From assembly GCA_937863205.1 (NCBI GenBank), contig CALMGA010000346.1, forward strand, positions 1 through 39,165: a stretch of DNA of 39,165 bases. The letters are read 5' to 3'. This DNA comes from an uncultured Beijerinckiaceae bacterium (GTDB taxonomy: Bacteria > Pseudomonadota > Alphaproteobacteria > Rhizobiales > Beijerinckiaceae). The position numbers and the translations under genes are program-made. Numbering within the stretch: position 1 is the stretch's first letter; the number at the start of each line of letters is the position of its first letter. Below the pieces are notes generated by a model. That model saw only the letters and a program-made list of their open reading frames with translations. It ran no database searches and was not told where the DNA came from. This document shows, one piece after another, positions 7,947 through 16,342 of this stretch.

Positions 7947-8273
7947 GTGATCTTGCAGCATGTCTCGAGCCTGCGTTTCCCTGATATCGACGTCAGTCAC
8001 GGCGGCTGGATCGGACCGACGTGGTTTCCAGACTCCACTCCGTTCGACCGAGAAGATGCTGCCGACATCGACCTGTCGAACATTCCCGAGTGCCAGAAGT
8101 ACCTCGACGAGGGCGCTGCCGGGCGACCGCAGGGCGAGCTGGAAGTCACGGAAGGCCTGCCCGAAGGCGGCAAGATCCACGACCTCACGGGGCGCGCCTC
8201 GGCGTTCGCGCCGGACTACGCGCCGGAAGAGATGTTCGAGATCGCGACCAAGCTCACCAACGCCTCGCGTTGA
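7947..8273 (+). CDS. Hypothetical protein or gene fragment
   Basis: From about 8025 to the TGA at 8271 this frame has strong coding character: GC-rich third positions and a balanced acidic composition with segments such as DIDLSNIPECQKYLDEG, GRPQGELEVTEG and YAPEEMFEIATKLTNASR. Upstream of 8025 this fades, and the GTG at 7947 has no clear ribosome site. It may be a short intact protein or the 3' remnant of a longer gene. No domain is recognised. Confidence 0.4.
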   Translation: MILQHVSSLRFPDIDVSHGGWIGPTWFPDSTPFDREDAADIDLSNIPECQKYLDEGAAGRPQGELEVTEGLPEGGKIHDLTGRASAFAPDYAPEEMFEIATKLTNASR

Positions 8274-8442
8274 CGTGATGTCGGGGCGATCTGGCGCTGA
8301 GCAGCGCGGGGTTGAACGGAATTGCCGCTGCCCAAGCTGCGGCGGCCCTTGCATCGATTAGGAGACTGTCGGAATACGGAGAAAGCGGATGAATCGTAAT
8401 GGGAACTTCGACCGCGACGGGCTCACGTGATGATCTGACCCG

Positions 8443-9249
8443 CTAGGTCACTTCGTAGGCCCAGACCCGAAAAGCCCGCAGCTGGTGGGGCCCGAACGAG
8501 TTGATGAGTGGCACATCGGCTGCGTCGCGCCCTCGCGCAACGATGATGCGTCCGATGCGCGGAATGTTGTTGCGGGGGTCGAACGTGCGCCATTGCCCAT
8601 CGAGGAAGACCTCGATCCAGGCGGAATAATCCATCGGATCGACGATGGGCACGCCGATATCGCCGAGGTAGCCATTCACGTAGCGCGCCGGCATGTTCAT
8701 GCAGCGGCACAGCGCGATGGCGAGATGGGCGAAGTCGCGGCACACGCCGGCGCGTCCCTCGTACACGTCGTAGGCCGAGCGCCAGGAGCTGGCGTTCTGG
8801 TAGTTGAAGGTGATGTGCGCATGAGCGAAGTCGCAGATCGCCTGCGCGCGCGCCCATCCCGACGGCACCTGCGCGAACAGGTCCCAGGCGATCTGGCTCA
8901 GCTTGTCGGTTTCGCAGTAGCGACTGCCCATGAGGAAGACGAGGCAATCGTCCGGCAGATCGGCGACCGGCGTTTCCCCGGCGTGGCGATCGACCGGATC
9001 ATGCTTGCCGCTGTCGGCGATCGTCCCGTCGCTCCACAACTGGATGTCGCCCGCCGGTGCGAGGAAGCGGCGGCAGGTATTGCCGAACAGGTCGCGGTAG
9101 GTTGTCGAGGGTACGTCCGGTATGGTGTGGAGGCTGTCGGGAACCCGTGCATCGGCGGAAACCCGCTCGTCACGCACGGTCAGCATGGTGACCGTCGGGG
9201 TCGGCTGCGCGAAGCTCAGCGTGATGTCGTAGCCATACCTGATCAGCAT
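8443..9249 (-). CDS. Transglutaminase-like superfamily protein
   Basis: 268-residue protein of the bacterial transglutaminase-like (papain-fold) family. It opens MLIRYGYDITLSFAQPTPT, an N-terminal beta-sandwich typical of the family, and residues about 140-235 form the core: GVCRDFAHLAIALCR with nucleophile Cys170, then PMDYSAWIEVFLDGQWRTFDPRNN. Asp224 fits the third catalytic position, but the usual His before AW is Ser209. I recall the same replacement in many Rhizobiales relatives with SAWFEVYL. ATG 9249 is preferred to ATG 9261 because MLIRYGY is the family start and GGAA precedes it. Genuine peptidase or transglutaminase activity is uncertain. No linked partner gene. Confidence 0.87.
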   Translation of the reverse strand: MLIRYGYDITLSFAQPTPTVTMLTVRDERVSADARVPDSLHTIPDVPSTTYRDLFGNTCRRFLAPAGDIQLWSDGTIADSGKHDPVDRHAGETPVADLPDDCLVFLMGSRYCETDKLSQIAWDLFAQVPSGWARAQAICDFAHAHITFNYQNASSWRSAYDVYEGRAGVCRDFAHLAIALCRCMNMPARYVNGYLGDIGVPIVDPMDYSAWIEVFLDGQWRTFDPRNNIPRIGRIIVARGRDAADVPLINSFGPHQLRAFRVWAYEVT

Positions 9250-9261
9250 TGCGCGTTCCAT

Positions 9262-9979
9262 TGAAGCGTGAGCACGAATGCTGGAGGCAGGTCATCCTCA
9301 CAGGCTGTCCCGGCCCTCAATGGCCTACCCAACCCGGGCGCAATGAGCAATCACCTCGTGGCGGTCCGGGGGCCTCCGTCGGGGAAGCCAGTTGTGCGAA
9401 TTCCGTTTCCGCTCGCATTCCACCATCGGGCTGCTCGGTGCTTCGACCGGGGGCAAGCCATGCCGGGGGCGAGCCCCTGCCCGGATTCGGCACAGCCCTG
9501 CGCTTGACATCGTCGGTCCTGACATGGCGCCGCCGCACGACACCCCGGTGATCGGCATCGACGGGACGTCCGCGATCCAGGTGGTGGAGCGCGACCGGGG
9601 CGACCTCACACGTCCAAACGGCCGCGCAGGCCGACGTCGCGACGATCGGCGACATGGCACCATCGCCTCATGGAGCCACTTCATGGCGTGTCGCCTCCGG
9701 ATTTGCCGCCGGGATGATCACGACTGCTCATCAGGCGCGCCACCACCGCATCGAACGCTCCAGCGGCATGGATAAGGTCAATGTTACCTATCCCGGTCGC
9801 GACCTGCGCGTCATCCCGACAACCTGATCACCCGCAAGAAGAACGGGCTTGGCCTGCAATGCGACTCAAGACCGTCTGCATGAGCAAAGACGAGGTTCAG
9901 CAAAGCGCAGGAAAGGTCACCTGTCAGCCAATCGTGATGCCAAGTACGAGTGGAACATGCGGTGCAGCCGGAGTAGGTC
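9262..9979 (+). other. Gene-poor stretch
   Basis: About 720 bases between the divergent transglutaminase-like and nitronate monooxygenase genes. Overlapping ORFs on both strands have no recognisable domain. One plus-strand frame around 9655-9830 has mildly coding-like composition and may be an old remnant. No repeat or terminator stands out. Confidence 0.4.
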
Positions 9980-11056
9980 GTGCAGATGGACCCATCGGCT
10001 TCACAGTTTCTCACGAATAGGCTCGGCATCGGGCATCCCATCATCCAGGCGCCCATGGCCGGCGTTTCGTCGCCCGCTATGGCTGCCGCCGTTTCCAATG
10101 CCGGCGGTCTTGGTTCGATCGGTGTCGGGGCGAGCGATGCTGCCACGGCCTGCCGCCTCGTCGCTGCGATCCGAGAGCGTTCGCAGCGTCCCTTCAACGT
10201 GAATGTCTTCTGTCACCATCCCGCGCCGGTGGATGACGCGGTCGCGGCGGACTGGATCGAGCGGCTCCGGCCGGAGTTCGGACGATACGGTGCGGAACCG
10301 CCGCGCGGTCTCACGGAAATCTATCGCAGCTTCTGCGTGGACGACGCGATGGTGGCGGTACTGCTGGAAACCCGGCCAGCCGTGGCGAGCTTCCACTTCG
10401 GTATCCCATCGCGCGACTGCATCCGCGCCCTCAGGCAGGCCGGAATCGTGCTGCTGGGCTCGGCGACGAACCTCCAAGAAGGGCGATGCCTCGTCGAAGC
10501 CGGCGTGCATGCCATCATCGCTCAGGGCTGGGAAGCCGGCGGCCATCGCGGCATGTTCGATCCCGATGCCGACGATGAACGCCTCGGCACATTGCCGCTC
10601 GTCAGCCGTCTGGTTAGCGAACTCTCCGTTCCCATCGTTGCGGCAGGCGGTCTGATGGACGGGGCTGACATCGCCCAAGCATTACGCGCCGGAGCGAGCG
10701 CGGCTCAGCTTGGCACCGCCTTCATCGCCTGTGCGGAGTCACTCGCCGACGAGGGTTATCGCGCGGCTCTCTTCAGCGAGGCTGCGCATCACACGGTGAT
10801 GACGCGGGCGATCTCCGGCCGTCCCGCCCGCTGCCTCGCCAACCGCTTCACGGATCTGGGGTCGCAGGTCGAGGCCCGGCAGGTGCCGGCCTATCCCATC
10901 GCCTATGACCTGGGCAAGGCTCTCAACGCCGCCGCCAGGGGCGCGGGCGAGGCTGGCTACGGCGCGCAATGGGCCGGCACCGGGGCACCTCGCGCCCGCG
11001 CGATGCCGGCTGGCGATCTGGTGACGCGGCTCGCCGAGGAACTCAGCTTGGCATAG
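9980..11056 (+). CDS. Nitronate monooxygenase (2-nitropropane dioxygenase family)
   Basis: FMN-dependent TIM-barrel flavoprotein of the nitronate monooxygenase family, oxidising nitronates such as propionate 3-nitronate to the carbonyl compound and nitrite. Visible motifs are GIGHPIIQAPMAGVSSPAMAAAV at the start, FNVNVFCH, AQGWEAGGHRG with the active-site His, PIVAAGGLMDG and AAQLGTAFIAC for FMN phosphate binding, and late TRAISGRPAR; together these indicate class I. About 358 residues, normal for the family. GTG 9980 is 6 nt after GGAG; ATG 9986 is the alternative, two codons in. Monocistronic, followed by a short hairpin and the palindromic repeat. Probably detoxifies nitronates; the substrate is not tested. 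Confidence 0.92.
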   Translation: MQMDPSASQFLTNRLGIGHPIIQAPMAGVSSPAMAAAVSNAGGLGSIGVGASDAATACRLVAAIRERSQRPFNVNVFCHHPAPVDDAVAADWIERLRPEFGRYGAEPPRGLTEIYRSFCVDDAMVAVLLETRPAVASFHFGIPSRDCIRALRQAGIVLLGSATNLQEGRCLVEAGVHAIIAQGWEAGGHRGMFDPDADDERLGTLPLVSRLVSELSVPIVAAGGLMDGADIAQALRAGASAAQLGTAFIACAESLADEGYRAALFSEAAHHTVMTRAISGRPARCLANRFTDLGSQVEARQVPAYPIAYDLGKALNAAARGAGEAGYGAQWAGTGAPRARAMPAGDLVTRLAEELSLA

Positions 11057-11074
11057 CCCGTACGTCGGGCTTCT
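11056..11074 (+). terminator. Weak hairpin after the nitronate monooxygenase gene
   Basis: GCCCG-TACGT-CGGGC (11056-11070) begins at the stop codon and is followed by TTCTC. The stem is only 5 bp and the T-run is short, so terminator function is tentative. Confidence 0.35.
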
Positions 11075-11093
11075 CACAGCCGCCGAGGGCTAA

Positions 11094-11192
11094 ATCATCG
11101 GACTGAAAAGTGCGCAGCGGTTTTCGGAAAAACCCGATGCGGCACAGCAACTTAGAGCATCGGACCGGATTCGGCGTAGGGTGCGGTGCTCT
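11094..11192 (+). repeat. Dispersed two-hairpin palindromic repeat, full copy A
   Basis: About 99 bp matching the reverse complement of copy B (21370-21470) almost throughout, including AAAGTGCGCAGCGGTTTT and CGATGCGGCAC, then AGAGCATCGGACC. Each half can fold into a hairpin closed by GCATCGGA/TCCGATGC-like arms. Its end, GTGCTCTA, supplies the TAG stop of the minus-strand carboxypeptidase gene. It resembles intergenic palindromic elements frequent in Rhizobiales genomes. Confidence 0.85.
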
Positions 11193-12702
11193 AATGCACG
11201 GCATCGCCGCCGTAACGGCGCCGCAGATGCGCGAGGTAGGGCTCAGGCCCGAGCGGGCTGCCGGTCGCGGCTATCATCAACTCGTCGGTGTCGAGCAGGC
11301 TGCCCTTGCCGTGGATTTCCCGGCGAAGCCAGCCGACCAGGCTGGTGAAGTCGCCAGCGGCCAGCCCCGGCAGGATCCCCGGTTCGGCGGTGCAGGCGGC
11401 GGCGAAGAGCTGGGCGGCGGCGACGGCTCCGAGCGTGTAGGTCGGGAAATAGCCCCAGGCCCCGCTCGGCCAATGGATGTCCTGCAGGCAGCCGCGCGCA
11501 TCGTCGGGAACAACCAGACCGAGCAGCGCGCGCAGGCCTTCGTTGAACGCCGCCGGCAGGTCTTCGACGTCGAGCGCGCCGCCGATCATCGCCCGCTCCA
11601 GATCGTAGCGCAGCAGGATGTGCGCGGGATAGGTGACTTCGTCGGCGTCGACCCGGATGAAACCGGGCTCGATGCGGGTATACAGCCGGTGGAGGTTGCC
11701 GGCCTCCAGCGCCGGGTCGACCCTCTCGAAGATGGCGGCGAGGCGCGGCGACAGGTAGGTGAGGAATTCGCGCGTCCGGCAGGCCTGCATCTCGATCAGA
11801 AGCGATTGGCTTTCGTGCAGGACCATGCCGCGGGCCTCGCCGACCGGCTGGCGCTGCCAGCGCGCCGGTCGACCCTGCTCGTAGAGGGCGTGGCCGGTCT
11901 CATGGAGGACGCCCATCAGCGAGCGGGTGAAGTCGGCCTCGCTGTAGCGCGTGGTGATGCGGACGTCTCCGGTGGCGCCGCCGCAGAAGGGGTGCAGGCT
12001 GGTGTCGAGCCGCCCACGTTCGAAGTCGAAGCCGACGGTCCGCATCATCTCCTCGCCCAGGGCGCGCTGCGCGGTGATCGGAAAGGTCCCGGCGACCGGC
12101 ACCAGGGTTTCGCCGCCCCCTCGCTGGCGGGCGCCTTCGATCAGCCCCGGCAGTTCGATGCGCAATCGATCGAAGAGCGGATCGATGCGGGCTTGGCGCA
12201 AACCGGGATCGAACTGGTCGAGAAGGGCGTCGTAGGGATCGAGCCTCAGCGCCTCGCCCTTGCAGCGGGCGACCTCGCGCTGGATCGCGAGCACCTCGCG
12301 CAAGTGCGGTGCGAGCAGGGCGAAGTCGCTCGCCGCCCTTGCCGTGCGCCACGCCATCTCGGCCCGCGAGGTCGCTTTCGAGGCGGCGACCACGAGATCC
12401 GGCGGGACGGCGGCCGCATGGGCATGGGCACGCCGCATTTCGCGAAGGTTGGCGCGCTCCCAAGGCTCAAGCGTGCCGGGCTCCGCGGCGTCGGCAGCCC
12501 GTAGCCAATCATCCGTAGCCGGGGCGACGAGCAGGTCGTGCGACAGGCCGCGAAGGGTGGCGAGCTGCTCGGCGCGTCCCTCGGCCGCGCCGGCCGGCAT
12601 CAGAGTCTGCGCATCCCACCCGAGGATGCCGGCCGCGTCATCGAGCGAGCGAAGGCGGCTGAACAAATCGGTGAGTGACTGGTAGGCTTGCACCGCAACC
12701 AT
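11191..12702 (-). CDS. M32 family metallocarboxypeptidase (carboxypeptidase Taq type)
   Basis: 503-residue zinc carboxypeptidase of family M32, removing C-terminal residues from peptides in the cytoplasm. The zinc site HETGH is at residues 267-271, with the third ligand Glu298 in HESQS; other conserved blocks are LGWDAQTLMP near the start, HPFCGGATGDVRITTRY and IEPGFIRVDADEVTYPAHILLRY (broken here by nothing unusual), then YFPTYTLGAVAAAQLF. ATG 12702 has GGAAGGG immediately upstream; an upstream ATG at 12774 adds residues that do not fit the family. The stop codon comes from the end of repeat copy A, and half repeat copy C lies just upstream of the start. Length is normal. Confidence 0.94.
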   Translation of the reverse strand: MVAVQAYQSLTDLFSRLRSLDDAAGILGWDAQTLMPAGAAEGRAEQLATLRGLSHDLLVAPATDDWLRAADAAEPGTLEPWERANLREMRRAHAHAAAVPPDLVVAASKATSRAEMAWRTARAASDFALLAPHLREVLAIQREVARCKGEALRLDPYDALLDQFDPGLRQARIDPLFDRLRIELPGLIEGARQRGGGETLVPVAGTFPITAQRALGEEMMRTVGFDFERGRLDTSLHPFCGGATGDVRITTRYSEADFTRSLMGVLHETGHALYEQGRPARWQRQPVGEARGMVLHESQSLLIEMQACRTREFLTYLSPRLAAIFERVDPALEAGNLHRLYTRIEPGFIRVDADEVTYPAHILLRYDLERAMIGGALDVEDLPAAFNEGLRALLGLVVPDDARGCLQDIHWPSGAWGYFPTYTLGAVAAAQLFAAACTAEPGILPGLAAGDFTSLVGWLRREIHGKGSLLDTDELMIAATGSPLGPEPYLAHLRRRYGGDAVH

Positions 12703-12716
12703 TCCCTTCCAGCTGA

Positions 12717-12746
12717 CGCATCGGACCGAAAAGCGCGCAACGGCTC
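12717..12746 (+). repeat. Palindromic repeat, half copy C
   Basis: CGCATCGGACCGAAAAG followed by CGCGCAACGGCT matches one half (the GAAAAGTGCGCAGCGG hairpin) of the two-hairpin repeat, diverged at several bases. It lies directly upstream of the M32 carboxypeptidase start and could influence its promoter region. Confidence 0.6.
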
Positions 12747-12984
12747 CTTTGATTTCCGCCCGGACGTGCCGCATCGGAGGGCGAACGGGGCTGGACCCCT
12801 GCGAGGCAGAAAGTCACAGTGTCGGGCGGCATCGGGAGTTTCGGAAGCGCAGATTCGGCGGGGCTGTTAGCATCACGCCCGCGCAGCCACAACTGCGATC
12901 GCCGGTCGGCCTCCGCGTCGGATGACACGATGGGCCGAACCAAGCCGATGTCCATGGATCGAGCGACGGGCTCAAGGGACTGCC

Positions 12985-13443
12985 ATGCTGTGCTTTCTTC
13001 CGCCCATTCTGCCCACGCCGCCCAGCGGGCAACCGCCCTCGACGCCGCGCTGCAGCGGGGTGATGGGAACCGTGATGATCGTGCTGCTTGTCGGGGCGGC
13101 GCTGCTGACGCCGATCGGTTGGGTCAGAACGCAGCCGGTCTATGCCATGCGCGTCGGCATCGCGTCACGGCTCGGTCCCCGGCCCGAGGAGCGGGATCTC
13201 GCCTCCCGCTTCGCCAACCTGCACGGTGCCGGCGGCGGGACGGGGGCGCCTCACGCCTTTTTCGTTCGCCAGCAGCGCTACGACGCGATCCCTCCCGGTT
13301 TGCGCGTGGAGTCCGCGACGGGGGCGCTGGTCGGCGTTCCCTCGATGGCAGGAACCTACACGCTGGCCGTCGGAGTGTCCGATGGTACACGCGAGCCGAT
13401 CATCGGGGCGCCCTTCAAGGTGAAGGTGCTGCCGGCTTCATGA
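12985..13443 (+). CDS. Membrane-anchored protein with putative Ig (He_PIG-like) domain
   Basis: About 152 residues of unknown function. A single hydrophobic segment (MGTVMIVLLVGAALLTPIGW, residues about 27-46) would anchor it or serve as a signal. The periplasmic C-terminal part has IPPGLRVESATGALVGVPSMAG, then TYTLAVGVSDGT, which closely follows the pattern of He_PIG immunoglobulin-like repeats (PPGL..D..TG.ISGTP..AGTYT..V.V.D). A single such domain on a short anchor is unusual, since these domains normally occur in arrays in large surface proteins. ATG 12985 has AGGGA 6 nt upstream; ATG 13063 is an alternative. It may help adhesion or protein binding, which is inference. Confidence 0.65.
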   Translation: MLCFLPPILPTPPSGQPPSTPRCSGVMGTVMIVLLVGAALLTPIGWVRTQPVYAMRVGIASRLGPRPEERDLASRFANLHGAGGGTGAPHAFFVRQQRYDAIPPGLRVESATGALVGVPSMAGTYTLAVGVSDGTREPIIGAPFKVKVLPAS

Positions 13444-13477
13444 TCGCGGCGGCACGCTTGCCGCCGCACGTCGGCTC

Positions 13478-14413
13478 GTGAGCCAAATCCTGGGGCTTGA
13501 CGTCATCGGCGACGTCCACGGTCATGCCGATGCGCTGGAAGCGCTGCTTCGGCGGCTCGGCTTCGAACCGCGCAATGGGGCTTGGCGGCACGCCGGCGGG
13601 CGGCAGGCGGTCTTCGTCGGCGATCTCATCGACCGCGGGCCGCGCCAGCTGGAGACCGTCGCCATCGCGAGGGGGATGGTCGAGGCGGGCACCGCCAGCG
13701 TCGCAATGGGCAACCACGAGTTCAATGCGATCGCCTTCGCGGCGCCGGACCCTTGTCGACCCGGACAGTTCCTGCGACCGCGCGAGAACGCGAAGCTCCG
13801 CCACCACGCCGCCTTTCTGGCCGCGGTCGGCGGCCTCGACAGCCCTTGCCATCGCGAAACCATCGCCTTTCTTCGCAGCCTGCCGCTCTGGCTCGACTTC
13901 GGCCAGCTCCGGGTCGTCCACGCCTGCTGGTCCGCCGCCGCAATCCGTCGTCTCGCCGGCTCCGTCGACGCCTCGGGCCGCCTCACGCCGGATGGATTGG
14001 TTGCGGCTTTGAGCGAGGGTTCGCCCGCGCACGCCGCCTGCGAGATCCTGCTCAAGGGTCCGGAGATGGATCTGCCGGCAGGCCTGTCCTACCGCGACGC
14101 GCAAGGGTGCGAACGATACCGGACGCGCACCAGATGGTGGGACGCGCAGGCCGTCACCCTCCGCGCCGCTTGCGTGGAAACCGCCCTCGCCGACCGGCTG
14201 CCCGACGATCCGCTCCCGCCGGACAGCACCGTCGCCCTCGACGATGGCGCTCCCGTCCTGTTCGGCCACTATTGGATGAGCGGAACGCCTCGGCTGCTCG
14301 CCCCGACGCGAACCTGCCTCGATTATTCCGTGGCCCGCGGTGGTGTGCTCTGCGCCTATCGCTTCGATGGCGAAAGCGAGCTGCAGGACTCCCATCTCGT
14401 CTGGGTCAGGTGA
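13478..14413 (+). CDS. Calcineurin-like metallophosphoesterase
   Basis: 311-residue member of the PPP/calcineurin-like superfamily, close in layout to bis(5'-nucleosyl)-tetraphosphatase and PrpE-type phosphatases. Dimetal motifs are in order: GDVHGHADALEALL (residues 11-24), FVGDLIDRGP (about 46-55), MGNHEFNAIAF (about 76-86), VVHACW (about 146) and LFGHYW near residue 265. The GNHE Asn/His and later His residues fit two-metal catalysis. GTG 13478 gives the motif 10 residues in, normal for the family. It could hydrolyse phosphoprotein or Ap4A; motifs alone do not decide. It precedes the carotenoid operon by about 290 nt and is probably separate. Confidence 0.9.
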   Translation: MSQILGLDVIGDVHGHADALEALLRRLGFEPRNGAWRHAGGRQAVFVGDLIDRGPRQLETVAIARGMVEAGTASVAMGNHEFNAIAFAAPDPCRPGQFLRPRENAKLRHHAAFLAAVGGLDSPCHRETIAFLRSLPLWLDFGQLRVVHACWSAAAIRRLAGSVDASGRLTPDGLVAALSEGSPAHAACEILLKGPEMDLPAGLSYRDAQGCERYRTRTRWWDAQAVTLRAACVETALADRLPDDPLPPDSTVALDDGAPVLFGHYWMSGTPRLLAPTRTCLDYSVARGGVLCAYRFDGESELQDSHLVWVR

Positions 14414-14701
14414 GGCTGCCGGTTCTCACGATCGCATGCTGCCGTTCCAGAGATCGCCGGGACGCCCGCCCGCGGCATCAACGGTGGACGTCGTCACGCG
14501 CGGCACGATGGTGCCTTGCTTTTTGCCGGCGACCTGCTTCGTTGAGCGTGCTCGGCTCGCCCGCTGGCTCGGGTCACCATGCCGCACGGGTGCGGGTTGC
14601 CGGGCGGTGTTAATCGCTCTGCGGCGAGGCCCGAGCGGCCGGTCCGTCGATCGGTGCCGCGATGATCCCATGTCCCGCGCGCCAAGGAGGCGCTGAGTTT
14701 C

Positions 14702-16342
14702 TTGACCTTCGCATTTCGGCCGGATCAGGCGCGTGGCAGTTCGAAACGGGTCGTCGTCGTGGGTGCCGGCCCGGGCGGCTTGGCCGTGGCCCTTCTTCTC
14801 GCTGCCAAGGGCGTCAAGGTCACGATGTTCGAGAAGGACGAGGTCGTGGGTGGCCGCACGCGCACGGTGGCCGCGCCGGGCGGCTATCGCTTCGACATCG
14901 GACCAACCTTCTTTCTCTACCCCAAGGTGTTGGCCGACATCTTCCAGGCCTGCGGCGAGCGGCTCGAAGACCACATCAAGCTGGAGCGGCTCGATCCGCA
15001 GTACCGCCTCGTTTTCGAGGGCGGCGGCGAGCTGCGGGCCACGCCCGACATGGCGCGGCTGACGGCGGAGATCGCCCGCGTCGCCCCCGATGACGCCAAG
15101 AACGTCGCCCGCTTCTTCGACCATGGCCGCGCCAAGCTTAAGCTGTTCGAACCCGTGCTGGAGCAGCCGTTCCACCGCTGGCGCGACATGGCCTCCAAGG
15201 CGATGCTGGCGGCGCTGCCCAAGCTGCAGCCGCTCACGACTGTTGACGGCGAGCTCCGCCGGTATTTCAAGGATCCCCGCGTCCGCCTCGCTTTCTCGTT
15301 CCAAACCAAATACCTCGGCATGTCGCCGTTTCAGTGCCCGAGCCTGTTCTCCATCCTGTCGTTTCTCGAATACGAGCACGGCGTCTACCATCCGGTGGGC
15401 GGCTGCGGCGCGGTTTCGGAGGCGATGGCCAACCTCGCCCGCAGGCTCGGTGTCGAGATCCGCCTGGGCGAGTCGGTGGAGCGGGTCGTCTACCAGAAGG
15501 GTGTTGCCACGGGCGTCGTCGCCGACGGGCGCGAGCAGCGCGCTGATGCAGTGGTGATGGGGGCCGACTTCGCCCATGCCATGCCCGGCCTGGTGCCGGA
15601 GGCCGCCCGACCGCGCTGGCGCGATGCCAAGATCAACAAGGCGCGGCTGTCGTGCTCGACATTCATGCTGTATCTCGGCATCGAGGGACCGATGCCGGCG
15701 GACCTGCCCCATCACACCATCCTTCTATCCAAGGAATACGAGCGCAACATCCGGGAAATCTCCACCGGCATCCTGTCCGATCAGCCCTCGCTCTACGTCC
15801 AGCACGCCGGCTTCACCGATGGCGGCATGGCGCCGCCCGGCCATTCCAGCCTTTACGTGCTGGCGCCGGTGCCCAACCTGCGCGCCGGCATCGACTGGGA
15901 CAGGGAGCGCGAGCGTTTCCGCGCCCTCATCCTGAAACGCCTCGAACTCATCGGCCTGCCCGACCTGAGCAACCGCATCCGCTACGAGAAGATCATCGAT
16001 CCCGTGGCTTGGCGCGACGACTATGCCGTCTTCGAAGGCGCGACCTTCAACCTGTCGCACGACCTCCGACAGATGCTGTACTTCCGCCCGCACAACCGCT
16101 TCGGCGGCGGTCTCTACCTCGTCGGCGGCGGTACTCATCCCGGCTCCGGCCTGCCGGTGATCTACGAAGGTGCGCGCATCACCGCCCGGCTGCTGCTGGA
16201 GGACCTCCTAGCGGGCAAGGCGACACGGGCTCCCAATCGCGTAAAGCTGGATCCACATCTGGAAACATTGCCGGACATCGACCATGCGGTCGCCTTCAAC
16301 GCCGCCGCCGGACAGGCCGGCCTTCACGGAGACAAGCGGTGA
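14702..16342 (+). CDS. CrtI/CrtN-family carotenoid desaturase or oxygenase, first copy
   Basis: 546-residue FAD enzyme of the phytoene/diapophytoene desaturase family. FAD binding uses VVVVGAGPGGLAVALLLAAKG (residues about 17-37) then EKDEVVGGRTRT; GYRFDIGPTFFLYPKVL and the late LYLVGGGTHPGSGLPVIYEGA are diagnostic of CrtI-type enzymes. The middle FSFQTKYLGMSPFQCPS and HGVYHPVGG resemble C30 desaturases. It starts with TTG 14702, 11 nt after AGGAGG. First gene of the carotenoid operon, overlapping the next by GTGA. In a staphyloxanthin-like scheme one copy desaturates the C30 chain (CrtN) and the other oxidises its terminal methyl (CrtP/CrtNb); which is which cannot be settled from sequence alone. 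Confidence 0.9.
   Translation: MTFAFRPDQARGSSKRVVVVGAGPGGLAVALLLAAKGVKVTMFEKDEVVGGRTRTVAAPGGYRFDIGPTFFLYPKVLADIFQACGERLEDHIKLERLDPQYRLVFEGGGELRATPDMARLTAEIARVAPDDAKNVARFFDHGRAKLKLFEPVLEQPFHRWRDMASKAMLAALPKLQPLTTVDGELRRYFKDPRVRLAFSFQTKYLGMSPFQCPSLFSILSFLEYEHGVYHPVGGCGAVSEAMANLARRLGVEIRLGESVERVVYQKGVATGVVADGREQRADAVVMGADFAHAMPGLVPEAARPRWRDAKINKARLSCSTFMLYLGIEGPMPADLPHHTILLSKEYERNIREISTGILSDQPSLYVQHAGFTDGGMAPPGHSSLYVLAPVPNLRAGIDWDRERERFRALILKRLELIGLPDLSNRIRYEKIIDPVAWRDDYAVFEGATFNLSHDLRQMLYFRPHNRFGGGLYLVGGGTHPGSGLPVIYEGARITARLLLEDLLAGKATRAPNRVKLDPHLETLPDIDHAVAFNAAAGQAGLHGDKR

Noticed and set aside
11110..12504. 464-residue plus-strand open frame
   Set aside because: Antisense to the M32 carboxypeptidase with its intact HETGH zinc site.
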